A DNA stretch of 54,140 bases from positions 1 through 54,140 of the forward strand of contig CAJXZP010000023.1 in assembly GCA_913062955.1 (NCBI GenBank), in the 5' to 3' direction. The stretch is from an uncultured Flavobacteriales bacterium. Lineage in GTDB: Bacteria; Bacteroidota; Bacteroidia; Flavobacteriales_G; Salibacteraceae. Of the stretch, positions 42,675-51,360 are shown piece after piece. A model generated the notes under the pieces. It made no database searches and was not told the origin of the DNA. It was given only the letters and a program-made list of their open reading frames with translations. The position numbers and the translations under genes were made by a program. Each line of letters opens with the position of its first letter. Within the stretch, counting starts at the first letter, position 1.

Positions 42675-44129
42675 ATGAACGCTTTATTATTAACGGACGG
42701 ATACAAAACCGGACATCATCAACAGTACCCGGAAGGGACGGAAATAGTGTATGCTAACTGGACGCCAAGAAGTACGAAGTACGCTCCAAAAGGATCGGAA
42801 AAAATCGTATCCTTTGGTCAGCAATATGTGATGAAGTGGTTGCATGAATATTTTCAATTGCACTTCTTTTCACAACCCAAATCAAAAGTGTGCTCTGAAA
42901 TAAAAGAAGAGTTGTCTTTGTATTTAGGAGTAGATTACGATGGGAGTCATTTTGAAAAATTGCATGCGTTACAGTTTTTACCCATACAAGTAAAATCTCT
43001 CCCAGAAGGAGAAGAAGTTTCTGTTAGAGTACCCATGTTGACGGTGGTAAATACGGACAAGGAATTTTATTGGGTGACTAATTTTTTAGAAACCATAATA
43101 TCCACCATGTTGTGGCAGCCGATGACTTCGGCTACCATTGCCTTAAATTTTAAACGAATATTTAAAAAATGGGCATTAAAAACGGATGAAGATCAAATCG
43201 GGTTTATAGATTTCCAAGGGCACGATTTCTCCATGCGGGGTATGGGAGGTATGGAAAGTGTATTAGCTTCCGGCATGGGGCATGCATGCGTTTTTCATAG
43301 CTCTGATACCTTGCCTGTCATTAGTGGGATGCGCCATTATTACCATGCGAAAGGTTTTGTGGTAGGATCTGTAAACGCCACGGAGCATTCGGTGATGTGT
43401 GCTGGAACAAAAGAAGATGAGCTTGGAACCTTTAAAAGACTAATGGAAACATATCCTTCAGGAGTTCTATCGGTAGTGAGTGATACTTGGGATTTGTGGA
43501 AGGTATTAACCCAATATCTGCCTCTACTAAAAGAAGAAGTTCTCGCTAGAAATGGTAAACTAGTCATTCGTCCCGATAGCGGGGACCCCGTGGATATTAT
43601 TTGTGGTGCATTAGAAGAAGAATGGAAAGGCTCTGTCCAAGGTCGTGGAGTGATAGAGGCGTTATGGGATGTTTTTGGAGGTACGGTAAATGCACAAGGT
43701 TTTAAAGTGCTAGATGCACATATTGGAGCCATTTACGGTGATAGTATAACCACAGAAAGAGCGGAGCAAATTTGCCAAAGACTACATGATAAAGGATTTG
43801 CAAGCACCAATGTGGTACTCGGTATCGGGTCATTTACCTATCAATACAATACGCGCGATACTTTTGGTTTTGCCATGAAAGCGACATCGGTGGTGGTTAA
43901 TGGGGAACGGAGAGAAATCTATAAAGACCCAATTACGGATGATGGCGTTAAGAAATCTGCGAAGGGATTGATTCGTGTAGATAAAGTAAACGGAGAGTTT
44001 GTGTGGGTTGATCAGGTTTCTGAAGAACAAGAGGCCTTGGGAGCGTTAAAAACCATGTATAAAAATGGGCAGTTTGTGAATGAAATAAACTTAACGACCA
44101 TTCGTCAAAGAATTAATAATTGTCTTTAA
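42675..44129 (+). CDS. nadV: Nicotinamide phosphoribosyltransferase
   Basis: The 484-residue enzyme matches the NAMPT/NadV family: the N-terminal LLTDGYKTGHHQQYPEGTEI, then QGHDFSMRGMGGMESVLASG, then VIRPDSGDPVDIICGALEE for PRPP and substrate binding. The length is normal. It converts nicotinamide and PRPP to NMN for NAD salvage. The downstream gene supplies PRPP, and the divergent Nudix regulator with its operator should repress the pair when NAD is plentiful. It starts about 35 bases after the expected transcription start. Confidence 0.93.
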   Translation: MNALLLTDGYKTGHHQQYPEGTEIVYANWTPRSTKYAPKGSEKIVSFGQQYVMKWLHEYFQLHFFSQPKSKVCSEIKEELSLYLGVDYDGSHFEKLHALQFLPIQVKSLPEGEEVSVRVPMLTVVNTDKEFYWVTNFLETIISTMLWQPMTSATIALNFKRIFKKWALKTDEDQIGFIDFQGHDFSMRGMGGMESVLASGMGHACVFHSSDTLPVISGMRHYYHAKGFVVGSVNATEHSVMCAGTKEDELGTFKRLMETYPSGVLSVVSDTWDLWKVLTQYLPLLKEEVLARNGKLVIRPDSGDPVDIICGALEEEWKGSVQGRGVIEALWDVFGGTVNAQGFKVLDAHIGAIYGDSITTERAEQICQRLHDKGFASTNVVLGIGSFTYQYNTRDTFGFAMKATSVVVNGERREIYKDPITDDGVKKSAKGLIRVDKVNGEFVWVDQVSEEQEALGALKTMYKNGQFVNEINLTTIRQRINNCL

Positions 44130-44140
44130 CTTAGCATATT

Positions 44141-44899
44141 ATGATTTACAAGGTAAATAAATTCCGGGATGGACAAATTTCTTCTAAGATTACCGAAGAA
44201 GGGAATTTGAATGTAAAACTACGAGGCAATTCATACGAAGATTTGTTTAAAGCGGCTTCCATAAAAGAGGCATGGGATGCTGCAAATTCATTTAACAAAA
44301 TGGCTACCGCTACTTTAACGCTCTATTGTTTGATTGGTCAACGGTCGGATAGGAGGTTTCATGCCGGGGAATCATTCGATTTAAAAGTAATTACCCATTT
44401 CATTAATAGTATGAATTATGACCAGGTTCGTGTTTTGCATCCGCATAGTTCTGTTTCCTTGGCCTTGATCACAAATGCTATTGAGATTTCGCATTTTAAG
44501 TACGTTCAGATGGCTTATCATGAATTAGGGAGCCCAGTTCTGGTGAGTCCTGATGCGGGCGCTTATAAAGCCACGTACGTCATTGCAGAAAAATTAGGGG
44601 CCGACTTAGTCCCATCCAATAAAGTACGCGTTAATAATGAGCCTGTTATTCGAGTACAAGGAGACGTAGATGGAAGGGAGTGTTTGATTGTGGATGACTT
44701 GGCCGATGGGGGGCGAACATTTATCAATCTAGCAAAAGCACTAAAGTCGCAAGGCGCACCTAAAGTATTTTTATACGTCACTCATGGCCAATTTAATTCT
44801 GGTTTTGAGGAAGTGGCTGGGGCGGTGGATCATATTTATTGTACCAATAGCTATCGAGATATAGTGGATTCTTCCGTTACCCAATACACGGTTTTGTAG
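44141..44899 (+). CDS. Ribose-phosphate pyrophosphokinase-like protein
   Basis: The 252-residue protein is a shortened PRPP synthetase relative (usual length about 310). The PRPP loop (RECLIVDDLADGGRTFINLA) and the central HPHSSVSLALITNAIE and SPDAGAYKATYVIAEKL segments are visible. It lies 11 bases after nadV, a known pairing in which it makes PRPP for NMN synthesis. The short length fits this NadV-linked subgroup rather than housekeeping Prs. Confidence 0.88.
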   Translation: MIYKVNKFRDGQISSKITEEGNLNVKLRGNSYEDLFKAASIKEAWDAANSFNKMATATLTLYCLIGQRSDRRFHAGESFDLKVITHFINSMNYDQVRVLHPHSSVSLALITNAIEISHFKYVQMAYHELGSPVLVSPDAGAYKATYVIAEKLGADLVPSNKVRVNNEPVIRVQGDVDGRECLIVDDLADGGRTFINLAKALKSQGAPKVFLYVTHGQFNSGFEEVAGAVDHIYCTNSYRDIVDSSVTQYTVL

Positions 44900-45003
44900 A
44901 TGTGCTTCTGTTAGGGGGATTGAAATCATTCCCAAATAAAGGGCCGCTACAATTCCTTACATTTGAAACCATCTAAAATCAATAACCACCTAATAATCTT
45001 ACC

Positions 45004-46083
45004 ATGAAAATAGCATTAATTGGAGCGTATGGCTTTACCGGAACACTAATCAGCGAAGAGCTGCAAAAAGCGAATTTAGAATTTTCAGCGTACGGCCGAA
45101 GTATCGAAAAACTGGTTGCGCTTCAATCCGAATATTCGGTGCTAAAAAGCATTACCGCCATAGATTTAAGAAAGCGGGAAGATATTCAAATGATTATTGC
45201 GAAATCTGACTTGGTCATTAACTGTGCCGGTCCCTTTACTGAAGAGTCGGCTCTTATGTTGTCTGAAATGGCTAAAAGTGGAAAAGTGTACTTGGATATT
45301 ACAGGCGAAGTAGGATTTGTCCGTGCTTCTAAAGAGCGCTATCATGAATCGGCTCAAAAACATAAATCCTTAATCATTCACGGATGTGCCTTTGAAAGTC
45401 TTATTGCTGATTTGGGTACCGCGTATTTGAGTGCTCAGGTTGGTGCTATTAAATCTATAGATACCTTTTATCAATTTGATCAATTGCGGGCTTCTCCGGG
45501 CACAAAAATGACCATGAAGCTATCCAAGTATAGAGATTCACTTAGGGTCCAGAATAATGCGTGGGGAGTAAGTAGTTTCCAGGATAATCAATACCAGGTC
45601 ACCACTCACTTAAATGAAAATCAGGTAGCTATTCCTTATCCCTTACCGGAAATTGCCTATAATTACTGGAACCACAAGGTGGAGTCGGCCGGAAGTTATT
45701 TGGTGCTTGGAGAAAAGCAGGCCGCTCGCTTGGGTAACAATACGGAGGTGGAAGGAGATTCCCTAGAGACCCTTGATGTCATCCGATTACGAAAAAGAAA
45801 AGGTCCAAATGCAGAAGAGCGAGCCGACCAAAAAAGTAATTTGACTATTCGTGTTACCGACTCTAACGATCGCCCCTATATCTTACTCATGCAATCTACA
45901 GATATGTATTTAATCACCGCAAAAGCAATGGTTATTTCGGTGCAAGTAATTATCCAAAACGGATGGAACCTGTATGGAGTTAGGAGTCCTGCGCAACTTT
46001 TTAAAGGGCGTGAGGAAGAGGTTTTGGCGCAATTAAATGTGACGCTGATTAAAGATTCCACGTTTGATATCCGAAGGAAATAA
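45004..46083 (+). CDS. Saccharopine-dehydrogenase-like NAD(P)-binding reductase
   Basis: The 359-residue protein begins with a Rossmann motif (IALIGAYGFTGTLISEEL) and the family segment LVINCAGPFTEESALMLSEM, then YLDITGEVGFV. This is the saccharopine dehydrogenase/trans-acting enoyl reductase-like group, which includes amino acid dehydrogenases and lipid reductases. Substrate unknown. It lies 105 bases after the prs-like gene and 125 bases before the FAD oxidoreductase. Its place just before two amine- or alcohol-oxidising enzymes suggests a shared pathway, but this is inference. Confidence 0.8.
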   Translation: MKIALIGAYGFTGTLISEELQKANLEFSAYGRSIEKLVALQSEYSVLKSITAIDLRKREDIQMIIAKSDLVINCAGPFTEESALMLSEMAKSGKVYLDITGEVGFVRASKERYHESAQKHKSLIIHGCAFESLIADLGTAYLSAQVGAIKSIDTFYQFDQLRASPGTKMTMKLSKYRDSLRVQNNAWGVSSFQDNQYQVTTHLNENQVAIPYPLPEIAYNYWNHKVESAGSYLVLGEKQAARLGNNTEVEGDSLETLDVIRLRKRKGPNAEERADQKSNLTIRVTDSNDRPYILLMQSTDMYLITAKAMVISVQVIIQNGWNLYGVRSPAQLFKGREEEVLAQLNVTLIKDSTFDIRRK

Positions 46084-46114
46084 CGCTTTAACTTTATCCC
46101 CTAATTCGTAATCA

Positions 46115-46130
46115 TTTAGGTATTAATACG
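46115..46130 (+). promoter_or_regulatory. Upstream box TTTAGGTATTAATACG
   Basis: The 16-base box lies 94 bases before the FAD oxidoreductase start. It recurs with 14 of 16 bases, in the same direction, 121 bases before the LodA-like gene at 48084-48099. This suggests one regulator for both. Confidence 0.5.
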
Positions 46131-46208
46131 TAGAGAATTCTGTGTGAACTTCCCTAGTTTAGACGTTCATATCGATGGTAATAACACGAATTAAAACACC
46201 TAAAAAAA

Positions 46209-47948
46209 ATGAAAGACGCAAATGCCTTAATTACGGAGTTAAAAGAAAAATTAACACGTATTGGAGATCCTGAAATTCTGGAAGATTGCACCGATTCGAA
46301 AGAGTATGCGCAATCTCGATTAGTATTTAATCGAAAATTTGAATTCCGACCTTCCTTGATTGTTTACATAGAGAGTACCGATCAGGTGAAGGCGATTATT
46401 TGTTTCGCTAATGATCATCCCACAGAGATTATTTTACGGTTTCGATCGGGTGGGCATGATCATGAAGGAGAATGTTCAGGTACCAATACGGTGCTTTTAG
46501 ATTTTTCAAAACTATCGGGTATTGTCATTGAAGAAGCACAAGTGTTTGAGCCGACTAAAGAGGTTTACAAAAAGCTAACGGTTGGTCCCGGAGCACGATT
46601 TAATAAAATCAAGCCGGTAATGGATGCTGCTGGAGTGGGAATACCCCATGGCACGTGTCAAACAGTGGCTATTGGTGGATTTACCTTTGGGGGAGGTTGG
46701 GGTCCTTGGACGCGTTTGCATGGAATGGCATGCGAAAGTTTAATTGGAGCGACTATTGTTTTGGGGAACGGGGAGTGTCATAAATTATGGTATACAGATG
46801 ATCCAGAAAGCCAAAAGGGACGTTTGCTTTGGGCGCTTCGAGGGGGTGGAGGAATGAGTTACGGTGTGGTGACCGAGCTTGTTTTTAAAACCTTTGAGCT
46901 CCCGGATGTTTCTTTTAGTTTTAATATTAAGTTTAATCAACCGTATTCCTTGCCTTTCCAAGAGGGAAATAAAATAAAGATGGAGGCTCCCATTGAAATG
47001 AAGGCGGTGGAAGTTGTGAAGCTATGGGAAAAAGCCATTGCTCCCCATGCATTTCCCAATTTGATTGGTACCAATTTAAAAGTGGAAACGGCTCATCTGG
47101 AAGCGGGGGATCGTCCGGATCCTAATGCCTTTTTAAAATGTCAAATCAATGGGTATTTCGGAGGGACAGAAATAGAATTAAGAAGTTTTATTGAGGAGAT
47201 TCTTGGGCCAAAAGCATTGAAATCTTTAACCCTTAAACAAGATAGAATTACGGAGGTTAATGGTGAAGTTCGTAATTTCTCCCCAGCCTATGATTGGCAT
47301 TTTGAATCGTGGGATAGAAAGGTCATTAATGAAGAGCAGAATGATGAAAAAGGAATGAATGAAATAAAGCTGGACCCAGATGGACCGGCCCCACATAAAA
47401 TTACTTCCCGATTTGTAGATGCTATTTGTGAACACCGCACGGATAATTGGAGCGATGCCAGTAGAGAAGCGTTGATTTGTTCCTTGCAATCCAATAAAAT
47501 TCCGGTGACTAAAGATGCCGAAATGAAACATGGTCTACATACTTACATCACCCTAGGGGCTATTTCTGGTAAGTTTTACAGCGATTACCTCGAGGGGGAA
47601 GAGGCTATTGGAAGTGCGTTTCCATATAAAAAACGGCCATTTACCATTCAGTATCAGGCGTGGTGGAATCAGTTTTTAGATCTGGATGAAAAATATTGTT
47701 TGACCGATGAACAAGTGGAAAAAGAAATGTTGATCAATAGACCATTTGTAAATAGAGCGCAAGATTGGATAGAAGCGAGTCGTGATTATACCATTCCACA
47801 TACCAGTGGTGCATTTATCAGTTTTAAAGATTCATCCATTCCTACATCTACCTATTTTTCTACTAGTTACGATGCTTTAATTGATGTGAAAGTTAAGTGT
47901 AGTAAAGATCCTAATTTGTTATTCAGAACCCGAAAAACGATTTTGTAA
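46209..47948 (+). CDS. FAD-linked oxidoreductase, berberine bridge enzyme type, bicovalent FAD
   Basis: The 579-residue protein has an FAD-binding domain of the PCMH type. RSGGHDHEG (His-83) and GTCQTVAIGG (Cys-150), then FTFGGGWG, are the two residues that bind FAD covalently in bicovalent members. A BBE-like end (YDALIDVKVKCSKDPNLLF) is present. Such enzymes oxidise alcohols, sugars or amines with O2 and release H2O2. No signal peptide is seen, so it acts in the cytoplasm or is exported without one. It lies 256 bases before the LodA-like gene and shares an upstream box with it. The pairing with LodA is not one I know. Confidence 0.85.
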   Translation: MKDANALITELKEKLTRIGDPEILEDCTDSKEYAQSRLVFNRKFEFRPSLIVYIESTDQVKAIICFANDHPTEIILRFRSGGHDHEGECSGTNTVLLDFSKLSGIVIEEAQVFEPTKEVYKKLTVGPGARFNKIKPVMDAAGVGIPHGTCQTVAIGGFTFGGGWGPWTRLHGMACESLIGATIVLGNGECHKLWYTDDPESQKGRLLWALRGGGGMSYGVVTELVFKTFELPDVSFSFNIKFNQPYSLPFQEGNKIKMEAPIEMKAVEVVKLWEKAIAPHAFPNLIGTNLKVETAHLEAGDRPDPNAFLKCQINGYFGGTEIELRSFIEEILGPKALKSLTLKQDRITEVNGEVRNFSPAYDWHFESWDRKVINEEQNDEKGMNEIKLDPDGPAPHKITSRFVDAICEHRTDNWSDASREALICSLQSNKIPVTKDAEMKHGLHTYITLGAISGKFYSDYLEGEEAIGSAFPYKKRPFTIQYQAWWNQFLDLDEKYCLTDEQVEKEMLINRPFVNRAQDWIEASRDYTIPHTSGAFISFKDSSIPTSTYFSTSYDALIDVKVKCSKDPNLLFRTRKTIL

Positions 47949-48015
47949 GGAATAATTTCAGATGCCTTTTTACCGGTATTTTGAAATGTTGAATCCATTT
48001 TCGGTCCTTTTACGG

Positions 48016-48050
48016 AAAGCCATGGAACCTTATTCTGTGGCTTTTTTTTG
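48016..48050 (+). terminator. Terminator after the FAD oxidoreductase
   Basis: AAAGCCA (48016-48022) pairs with TGGCTTT (48038-48044) around a 15-base loop, followed by a T run. It separates the flavoenzyme transcript from the LodA-like operon. Confidence 0.6.
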
Positions 48051-48069
48051 GACCCGTACCCGCTATCCA

Positions 48070-48099
48070 TACCTAATCTAATATTTAGGTAAGAATACG
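48070..48099. promoter_or_regulatory. Palindrome and shared box before the LodA-like gene
   Basis: TACCTAA (48070-48076) and TTAGGTA (48085-48091) form a 7-bp inverted repeat. The right arm opens the box TTTAGGTAAGAATACG (48084-48099), which matches 14 of 16 bases of the box before the FAD oxidoreductase gene. Confidence 0.5.
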
Positions 48100-48204
48100 C
48101 ATTGTATTACCCGAAGTTCAAATCTAATTTCGGAAGAAATAAAAGCATCACACCCGGCTAAAATTACAGCCTTAAATTTAAATAGAATCTCAAACTCAAT
48201 AAAC

Positions 48205-50190
48205 ATGTCAGAAGAAAAAATAACATCCGTAGGCATTTACCCTCCTATAGGAATAGCTCGAATTGGAAACTCCAAAGAATACTTTTTAGCCACCGAAATC
48301 CCTGGGCAGGCAGAGGTCCCAGAAGGGGAGTACAAGGATAAAAAAGGACGGATTAAAAAAGAAGTGGCTCGTTTTAGGTTGTATGGTTTTAACGCCAAAG
48401 GAAAACCGGTTAAAGAGATTACTGCGAATGACGCAACCATTGAATGGCGAGCCGAAGTAGCCAATGTAAAAGGGGCGTGGTACCAATTTCAAAATGCCTT
48501 GGATCTGAATAAAAAATATGCCATTCCCACTACGCATAGAAATAGAACGGTGGTGGGTGGATACCGCGAACAATTAGCCATTCGGCCAAGTATTCAAACC
48601 ATCTCCGGTAAAAACAAGAATAGCAAAGGGAACAACCATCATTTTGACGATGGTAAATTCTTTGATCTGTCCGTTGATTTAGGGCATTTGCAAACCGACC
48701 CGGAAGGTCGCTTGTTGTTTTTCCCTGGAAGTGGGGGAGCAGCGTCCTATCAGGATGTGCCCATTACCACTTTTGCCAATAACGATGGTTGGCACGATGA
48801 TACCTGCGATGGGGTTATTCGAGCTACCGTAAAAATGGGTGGAAAAACGTTCGAGGCCACCCCGGCAATGGTAGCCGTAACGCCACCTAATTTTGGACAA
48901 GGACTTTACGGTGTGGTTACCATGAATGATGTGGTACAAAACTTATTTATTGAAGAAATGGGCTATCGTAACCCATCCAAAGATGGGGTCGTGTTTTACC
49001 GGGATATTTATCCAATTTTGGAACGTATGACCCAAACCCAATGGGTGAATGTGGGTTTCAATATGCTGTTTGGTAAAAATTCACCGTCCGATTTTACAAA
49101 TCCGGAAGTTGTCCAAACCTTGTGTAGCCCAGATGAATCAACCAAACATGCCCGAAACCGGGTATTTGAATGGTTTCGGGATCCGGAATCAAAAGAATAC
49201 ACCCCCGCAAAAGTACCGCCATTTTATGGGGATGGATTTAATGATTATCAGAAAATTTCGCTAGACGACCTTCCTATAACCATTACCCAATATCAGCGTT
49301 TAAAGCTTTGGATGAAAGGGGAGTTTACCACCGGTAAACCATTACCAAAATTAGACTTTAATACACTTTCACTCACCGAACAACTAGATGCATTAAATCA
49401 AGCCAGTTTGGAAGATTGTTTGGGTGGTCCGTTTCATCCCGGGATTGAATTAACATGGGTGATGCGTGTTAAACATATGTGGGATAAACCCTACCGATTA
49501 AAAGTATTACCCGAAGGAGAAGCAATAAATTTAAATTTCGGGGATGTTTTAACCCATGAAATTGCCATTGCTCCAAACGGTCCCTGTGGTGTAAATGGTC
49601 CTGGATCTCTTACCCGTTGGATGGGAACTCCTTGGCAAACCGATGAAGCCAGTTGTTTGTCGGGTTATAATGTATCGCAATATTTACCCTTACCTTCCTT
49701 TTGGGCAGCTAGAGTGCCCAATCAGATTTTAAGTGAAGATGGTTACCAAAGAATGCAAGCGGGAAATGTCAATATAGGTCAACGTTTAAAACACCTTTAT
49801 TACCGTCAAGATTGGTTACGTGATATTGAAGCGGATCATTTGGACCGACTCCAAAAGATGGTAGATGAATGGGAGCATCTCGGAATTGTAACGAAACAGG
49901 TAAGCCCGATCCCAAACAATAAAGCAGGTCTGCTTCCAGAGGTGTGTTGGGTTGAAAAAGGACGCCATTTTGATAAAGAAGATAAGGATGTAACCCTTGC
50001 GCAAGTTTTATTTGCTGAAGGCGATAAAAGATGTGCGGTGCAAGAAAAGATTAAGCTAAAAGCAACGGATATTGGTTTGAAAACCTTGGTATCCACCCTT
50101 AAGGAAGCGGATGAGAAGGTTTCGGAAATTCAGAAAGACCTGCACCGACCAGGGCGTAAACGAAGAGTTTTAAGACGTGATGAACGCTAA
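48205..50190 (+). CDS. LodA-like quinoprotein amino acid oxidase
   Basis: The 661-residue protein is of the LodA/GoxA type. These enzymes oxidise amino acids such as lysine or glycine with O2, release H2O2 and carry a self-made cysteine-tryptophylquinone. The start SVGIYPPIGIARIGNSKEYF is typical. The likely cofactor residues are Cys-405 in LEDCLGGPFHPGIELTW and Trp-477 in TPWQTDEASC. Their spacing of 72 is near that of LodA Cys-516/Trp-581. The amino acid substrate cannot be read from the sequence. The LodB-like gene overlaps its end by 11-14 bases. No signal peptide is seen, as is usual for the group. Confidence 0.88.
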   Translation: MSEEKITSVGIYPPIGIARIGNSKEYFLATEIPGQAEVPEGEYKDKKGRIKKEVARFRLYGFNAKGKPVKEITANDATIEWRAEVANVKGAWYQFQNALDLNKKYAIPTTHRNRTVVGGYREQLAIRPSIQTISGKNKNSKGNNHHFDDGKFFDLSVDLGHLQTDPEGRLLFFPGSGGAASYQDVPITTFANNDGWHDDTCDGVIRATVKMGGKTFEATPAMVAVTPPNFGQGLYGVVTMNDVVQNLFIEEMGYRNPSKDGVVFYRDIYPILERMTQTQWVNVGFNMLFGKNSPSDFTNPEVVQTLCSPDESTKHARNRVFEWFRDPESKEYTPAKVPPFYGDGFNDYQKISLDDLPITITQYQRLKLWMKGEFTTGKPLPKLDFNTLSLTEQLDALNQASLEDCLGGPFHPGIELTWVMRVKHMWDKPYRLKVLPEGEAINLNFGDVLTHEIAIAPNGPCGVNGPGSLTRWMGTPWQTDEASCLSGYNVSQYLPLPSFWAARVPNQILSEDGYQRMQAGNVNIGQRLKHLYYRQDWLRDIEADHLDRLQKMVDEWEHLGIVTKQVSPIPNNKAGLLPEVCWVEKGRHFDKEDKDVTLAQVLFAEGDKRCAVQEKIKLKATDIGLKTLVSTLKEADEKVSEIQKDLHRPGRKRRVLRRDER

Positions 50191-51289
50191 GAATCATTTT
50201 CAGGTAATTATTATTGGAGGTGGACCAGCGGGAATGGCCACCTCCATTACTTTAACGGCAAGAGGGATTTCCAATTGCATAGTGGAAGGGAATGTGGTAT
50301 CTAAAAATAAAGCAGGGGAGGCCTTGCCTCCCAATGTCAAACCATTGTTAAAGAAACTGGGGATCTCCTACTTATTAGAGGATGAAGCGCATATGCCTTA
50401 TTATGGAAACCGAAGCTCTTGGGGGACCGAAGCCCTGGAGCAAAAGGAATTTATCCGTTCTATTTATGGAAGTGGGTATTTATTGGATCGCATACATTTT
50501 GAAAAGCAATTAAGATCTCATCTAAAAAATAACCACGGTGTGTTTTACGAAGGGTATCATTTCAAAAAGATAGAGATGAATCCTCACGGGCTTGAAATTG
50601 CAATTTCAAATGGACGTCAAAAAATCAAATTAACAGGTTCGTTTGTGGTAGATGCAACCGGACGTAAAGCTTCTGTATGTAGCCAGTTAGGTTATGTTAA
50701 GACAGAATTGGATTCGCAATTTGCTTATGTATTTTCCGCAAAATCCATGTCCAATGTACCGCAGCAAATATATGTAGAGGCTGTTAAAAATGGGTGGTGG
50801 TATGTAGCTCCTCAAAAAGAGAATCAGCTGACACTCATGTTTTTTACTTTAAAGGAATTAATGCCAGGTAAATCGAAACAATCCGAGTTCTTAAGATCCA
50901 ACTTCCAGACAAGTAAACACCTGCCTCAAATTATCTTAGACCAGGAATTGCAGGTGGATTCCGTTAAAATAATGCCCACAGGAACAAGTCGGTTGGATAT
51001 TCCTTTTGGACATAGATGGATAGCCGTAGGGGATGCTGCGTTTTCTTACGATCCCATTTCATCCTTTGGTATTTCATCTGCTTTATCCTCTGGCTATTTC
51101 GCTGGAAATGCTATTTCCAGTTATTTTAAAAAGGAAACGGATGCATTTATCACGTATAGATTCCTGATGGAAACCGTCTTTGAAGCCTATATGAAAAAAG
51201 TATATGCGCAGTATGCATTAGAAAACAGATGGTCAGAAAGTACCTTCTGGAAAGAGAGGTTTGAAAAGGAATTCCTTTCTAGTGTTTAA
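50180..51289 (+). CDS. LodB-like flavoprotein for CTQ biogenesis
   Basis: The roughly 369-residue flavoprotein has the Rossmann motif VIIIGGGPAGMATSITL and the late FAD segment IAVGDAAFSYDPISSFGISS. It resembles tryptophan-halogenase-like flavoproteins, as LodB does. LodB is needed to form the tryptophylquinone in LodA. ATG at 50180 is chosen; the preceding GTG at 50177 would add one residue. It overlaps the LodA-like gene by 11 bases, which gives coupled translation. It closes the locus before a minus-strand terminator. Confidence 0.88.
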   Translation: MNAKNHFQVIIIGGGPAGMATSITLTARGISNCIVEGNVVSKNKAGEALPPNVKPLLKKLGISYLLEDEAHMPYYGNRSSWGTEALEQKEFIRSIYGSGYLLDRIHFEKQLRSHLKNNHGVFYEGYHFKKIEMNPHGLEIAISNGRQKIKLTGSFVVDATGRKASVCSQLGYVKTELDSQFAYVFSAKSMSNVPQQIYVEAVKNGWWYVAPQKENQLTLMFFTLKELMPGKSKQSEFLRSNFQTSKHLPQIILDQELQVDSVKIMPTGTSRLDIPFGHRWIAVGDAAFSYDPISSFGISSALSSGYFAGNAISSYFKKETDAFITYRFLMETVFEAYMKKVYAQYALENRWSESTFWKERFEKEFLSSV

Positions 51290-51300
51290 GTTTTGAGGGC

Positions 51301-51337
51301 AAAAAAAAATCTCCGTACGGAAATAGGTACGGAGATT
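51301..51337 (-). terminator. Terminator of the DoxX-thioredoxin gene
   Basis: AATCTCCGTAC (51308-51318) pairs with GTACGGAGATT (51327-51337) in a perfect 11-bp stem with an 8-base loop. The T run is on the minus strand (A run 51301-51309), so it ends the minus-strand gene. It may also help end the LodB-like transcript. Confidence 0.75.
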
Positions 51338-51360
51338 AATAAATATGTTTTGACAGCGAA

